A DNA stretch of 7,263 nucleotides from Roseobacter sp. (lineage in GTDB: Bacteria > Pseudomonadota > Alphaproteobacteria > Rhodobacterales > Rhodobacteraceae), in contig JAGXHB010000108.1 in assembly GCA_024636425.1 (NCBI GenBank), forward strand, positions 1-7,263. Direction: 5' to 3'. Shown piece by piece: positions 5,122 to 7,263 of this stretch. Under the pieces are notes generated by a model. It made no database searches. It had not been told where the DNA came from and saw only the letters and a program-made list of their open reading frames with translations. Each line of letters begins with the position of its first letter. Positions within the stretch are counted from its first letter, which is position 1. Made by a program: the position numbers and the translations under genes.

Positions 5122-5158
5122 AAAAAGGCGCGTCCCTTGGTCAAAAGGAACGCGCCTT
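5122..5158 (-). terminator. Intrinsic terminator of the lysS-DUF4864 unit
   Basis: AAGGCGCGT (5125-5133) pairs with ACGCGCCTT (5150-5158). After one mismatch, CCTT (5135-5138) pairs with AAGG (5145-5148) around a 6-base loop. On the minus strand a five-T tract follows (complement of 5126-5122). It lies 24 bases beyond the DUF4864 stop codon and isolates that gene from the beta-helix promoter. Confidence 0.9.
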
Positions 5159-5182
5159 GCGGTAGAATGTCAGAAAGGTAAT

Positions 5183-5596
5183 TCAGGCCGTGACAGCCGG
5201 AGCATCCAGAATTTGTACAGCCGCAATGCGCCAGCCTGCATCGGTTTCAACCATCTGGTAGTCCAATAGATGCGTAAATCCCTTGCCGTCGGTGATCTGT
5301 ACCTTCTGCCAAAGCGCGCCCTCAATTTCGCGCAGTTCCAGATAGCTCACCTCCGCCGGACGCCAGACCATGGGATAGCCGGTCGTTACCATCTGCCTGA
5401 AATTCTCGGGCGATCGGAACATCAACTGAAGGTTTGGGCTGGCAAACTGGAACGCGCCCTCGAAATCATCCGCCTTGAAGGCTTCGAACTGGCTGCTGAT
5501 CGTGCTTTCGATCTCTGCTTGCTGTGCCGAGGCCCCGAACGCGGCAATCAGCGTCAGTGCCGCTCCGAAGAATACCGAAAGAAATACGCCGCGCAT
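5183..5596 (-). CDS. DUF4864 domain protein, exported
   Basis: A 137-residue protein. Residues 1-24 are a clear signal peptide (MRGVFLSVFFGAALTLIAAFGASA) with cleavage predicted after ASA, leaving QQAEIESTISSQFEAF... The mature part fits DUF4864, an NTF2/SnoaL-like small fold: an amphipathic helix with the pattern I-x-x-Q-x-x-A-F-x-x-D-D (here ISSQFEAFKADDFEGAFQFASPNLQLMF, residues 33-60), then FRQMVTTGYPMVWRPAEVSY (66-85), then strands ending in YQMVETDAGWRIAAVQIL (113-130). Location is periplasmic; no enzymatic activity is known for the family and no obvious catalytic set is visible. The ATG at 5596-5594 has AGGGGAG 6-7 bases upstream and gives an immediate signal peptide. It lies 61 bases downstream of lysS on the same strand and shares its transcript, presumably. 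Its ribosome binding site falls inside one arm of an inverted repeat (5606-5649). Confidence 0.88.
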   Translation of the reverse strand: MRGVFLSVFFGAALTLIAAFGASAQQAEIESTISSQFEAFKADDFEGAFQFASPNLQLMFRSPENFRQMVTTGYPMVWRPAEVSYLELREIEGALWQKVQITDGKGFTHLLDYQMVETDAGWRIAAVQILDAPAVTA

Positions 5597-5605
5597 CTGA
5601 AATCT

Positions 5606-5649
5606 CCCCTTGGTGCTGTGTCCTAAGGTAAAGCACGCGCACCAAGGGG
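5606..5649 (-). promoter_or_regulatory. Inverted repeat that would cover the DUF4864 ribosome binding site
   Basis: CCCCTTGGTGC (5606-5616) and GCACCAAGGGG (5639-5649) are a perfect 11-bp inverted repeat with 22 bases between. In the minus-strand transcript the first arm begins 8 bases after the lysS stop codon. The second arm contains AAGGGG, the core of the Shine-Dalgarno sequence of the next gene. No T-run follows, so it is not an intrinsic terminator. A hairpin limiting translation of the downstream gene is the inferred role. Confidence 0.5.
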
Positions 5650-5657
5650 CAAGAGTT

Positions 5658-7238
5658 TCAGGCCCCGGCCAACTTGCCTGCCAGGGCTTCGTCGATCAGC
5701 GCAATCGTTTCATCAATCCCGTAAAGCGCTATGAAGCCGCCAAATCGGGGGCCTTGGCTGGCCCCGAGCAGCACCTCATAAAGCGCCGTGAACCAGTCGC
5801 GCAGCGGATCGAAACGTTCTTTGCCAACAGCGAAAACCATCGTCTGCAAGGCCTCCGCATCCAGCCCACCGTCCCAGGTCTCCAGCTGATCGCGCAGATC
5901 TTCCAGCGCTTCACGTTCAAGATCGGTCGGCGCGCGGAAAACCTTGGTCGGCTTGACGAAGTCATTGAAATACCGCACCGCGTGGCCCGCCGCCTGATCC
6001 ATACCCGGATTGCTCTCGGGCGTTGCTTCCGGCGCATACCGCTGGATGAACCCCCACAACTGCGACTTGTCCTCGGCACTGGAAACCGACGCGAGGTTCA
6101 ACAGCATCGAATAGGGCACAACCATATCGGACTTGGGCACATCGCCGCCGTGGATATGCCAGACCGGATTATTCAACTTCGCCGCATCGTCCTGTGCCTC
6201 GTAGGCGCGCAGTTGCTGGTGATATTCATCAACCGCCTTGGGGATCACGTCGAAATACATCCGCTTGGCCGTCTTGGGCTTCAGATACATGAAATACGAC
6301 AACGATTCGGTGCTGGCATAGGTCAGCCACTCATCAATCGTCAGACCATTGCCCGACGACTTGGAGATCTTCTGGCCTTTGTCATCCAGAAACAGCTCGT
6401 AGGTGAAATGCTCTGGCGGACGGTTGCCCAGGATCCGGCAAATGCTGTCATAGATCGGCGTGTTTGTGCTGTGATCCTTGCCATACATCTCAAAATCGAC
6501 ATCGAGTGCGGCCCAACGCGCCCCGAAGTCGGGCTTCCATTGCAACTTCACATTGCCCCCGGTCAGCGGCAGGGTCATTTCGGTGCCGTCTTCGTCATCA
6601 AAGGTGATCGTGCCGTCTTTGGCATTCACGGTCTTTATCGGGACATACAGCACCCGCCCGGTTTCCGGGTGGATCGGCAAAAAGATCGAATAGGTCTGCC
6701 GCCGCTCTTCACGCAGGGATTTCAGCATGACGGCCATGATCTCGTCATATTTTTCAGCGGCGCGCAGCAGGATCTCATCGAACTTGCCGGACCGGTAGAA
6801 TTCGGTTGCCGAGATAAACTCGTATTCAAACCCGAAGGTGTCCAGAAAACGCCGCAACATCGCGTTGTTATGCGCACCAAAGCTGTCGTGCGTGCCGAAA
6901 GGATCAGGCACCGATGTCAGTGGGCGTTGCAGGTGCTCGGCCAGCGCTTCGGGGTCGGGCACGTTGCCTGGCACCTTGCGCATACCGTCCAGGTCGTCCG
7001 AAAAACAGATCAGACGCGTCGGAATATCGCTTATGACTTCAAAGGCGCGGCGGATCATCGTGGTGCGCGCAACTTCGCCGAATGTCCCGATATGGGGCAA
7101 ACCGGAAGGGCCATACCCCGTCTCGAACAAGACATATCCCTTTTCAGGAGCCTTGTTTTCATAGCGTTTAAGCACCCGACGCGCTTCCTCAAAGGGCCAC
7201 GCCTTGCTGGTTAGGGCTGCTTCACGCATCTGCGACAT
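5658..7238 (-). CDS. lysS: Lysine--tRNA ligase, class I
   Basis: This enzyme charges tRNA-Lys with lysine using ATP, in the cytoplasm. The 526-residue protein is the class I form (Rossmann fold), unrelated to the class II LysRS of most bacteria. Seen in order: the HIGH-type signature in GYGPSGLPHIGTFGE (41-55, HIGT at 49-52); the CFSDDLDGMRKVP block (78-90); the KLQWKPDFGARW and DFEMYGKDH motifs (231-242, 248-256) that are typical of class I LysRS; the KMSKS-type loop KISKSSGN (290-297); and a helical anticodon-binding C-terminal region (about 350-526). Length is normal for the family and no break is visible. The start ATG at 7238 has only a weak GGAAA stretch 11-15 bases upstream; a second Met three codons later (7229) is possible. 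Its promoter would lie beyond the window edge. It is followed on the same strand by the DUF4864 gene. Class I LysRS is usual in Rhodobacterales; the gene is also called lysK in some sources. Confidence 0.96.
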   Translation of the reverse strand: MSQMREAALTSKAWPFEEARRVLKRYENKAPEKGYVLFETGYGPSGLPHIGTFGEVARTTMIRRAFEVISDIPTRLICFSDDLDGMRKVPGNVPDPEALAEHLQRPLTSVPDPFGTHDSFGAHNNAMLRRFLDTFGFEYEFISATEFYRSGKFDEILLRAAEKYDEIMAVMLKSLREERRQTYSIFLPIHPETGRVLYVPIKTVNAKDGTITFDDEDGTEMTLPLTGGNVKLQWKPDFGARWAALDVDFEMYGKDHSTNTPIYDSICRILGNRPPEHFTYELFLDDKGQKISKSSGNGLTIDEWLTYASTESLSYFMYLKPKTAKRMYFDVIPKAVDEYHQQLRAYEAQDDAAKLNNPVWHIHGGDVPKSDMVVPYSMLLNLASVSSAEDKSQLWGFIQRYAPEATPESNPGMDQAAGHAVRYFNDFVKPTKVFRAPTDLEREALEDLRDQLETWDGGLDAEALQTMVFAVGKERFDPLRDWFTALYEVLLGASQGPRFGGFIALYGIDETIALIDEALAGKLAGA

Positions 7239-7263
7239 GTCTTGGTTTCCACTCTTTTCACTC

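Noticed and set aside
2712..5638. 12-base match GCGTGCTTTACC at 2712-2723 (+) and 5638-5627 (-), considered as ends of a mobile element flanking the beta-helix gene
   Set aside because: A few 12-base matches are expected by chance in 7 kb on both strands. There are no target duplications, transposase or integrase, and the match overlaps a stop codon on one side.
5610..7214. 534-residue open frame on the plus strand opposite lysS
   Set aside because: It is antisense to an unmistakable class I lysyl-tRNA synthetase. Its composition (many Arg, His, Gln and Ile codons) is what the reverse complement of a GC-rich gene gives, and no domain or ribosome binding site supports it.

Overview
The window looks like a piece of an alphaproteobacterial chromosome, most likely from the Roseobacter group of the Rhodobacteraceae. 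The evidence is the class I (not class II) lysyl-tRNA synthetase, a DUF4864 protein, a DUF3008 protein, a two-part beta-helix protein of a kind I know mainly from this family, and moderately high GC with strong AGGAG-type ribosome binding sites. No RNA gene, insertion sequence, phage gene, attachment site or CRISPR array was seen. Gene order and intact frames suggest ordinary core/shell chromosome rather than a mobile island.

Layout. (1) Positions 1-932 (+) hold the 3' part of uvrB (nucleotide excision repair helicase). Its stop codon overlaps the stop codon of a converging 62-residue DUF3008 gene (929-1117, -). (2) Next come two small membrane-protein genes in divergent orientation: an acidic N-terminally anchored protein with a tandem 14-residue repeat (1293-1568, -) and a 61-residue PLDc_N-type double-spanning protein (1716-1901, +). 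Each ends at a good intrinsic terminator. (3) A predicted outer-membrane beta-barrel protein (2029-2700, +) converges, 18 bases apart, on a 762-residue parallel beta-helix / GH28-related protein (2719-5007, -). (4) A probable lysS-DUF4864 unit on the minus strand (7238 to 5183) ends at an intrinsic terminator at 5122-5158.

The most interesting signal is regulatory rather than a new enzyme system. The three small genes in 929-1901 each have a GGAAC-N16/17-GTT element at promoter distance and in the right orientation. That matches the published consensus of the alphaproteobacterial general-stress sigma factor EcfG (GGAAC-N16/17-cGTT). Two of these elements are arranged back to back, exactly symmetric about position 1646, with 13 bases between the -35 boxes and a perfect 10-bp inverted repeat overlapping one of them. 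I infer a small local stress regulon of envelope/small proteins, but the sigma factor is not in the window.

Two further regulatory curiosities are reported. A TTAA-N6-TTAAC motif occurs upstream of both the beta-barrel and the beta-helix gene: as a near-perfect palindrome in one case, and including a CtrA-like TTAACCAT half site in the other. An 11-bp perfect inverted repeat just after the lysS stop would pair with the Shine-Dalgarno region of the DUF4864 gene. I did not find a convincing previously undescribed multi-gene system.
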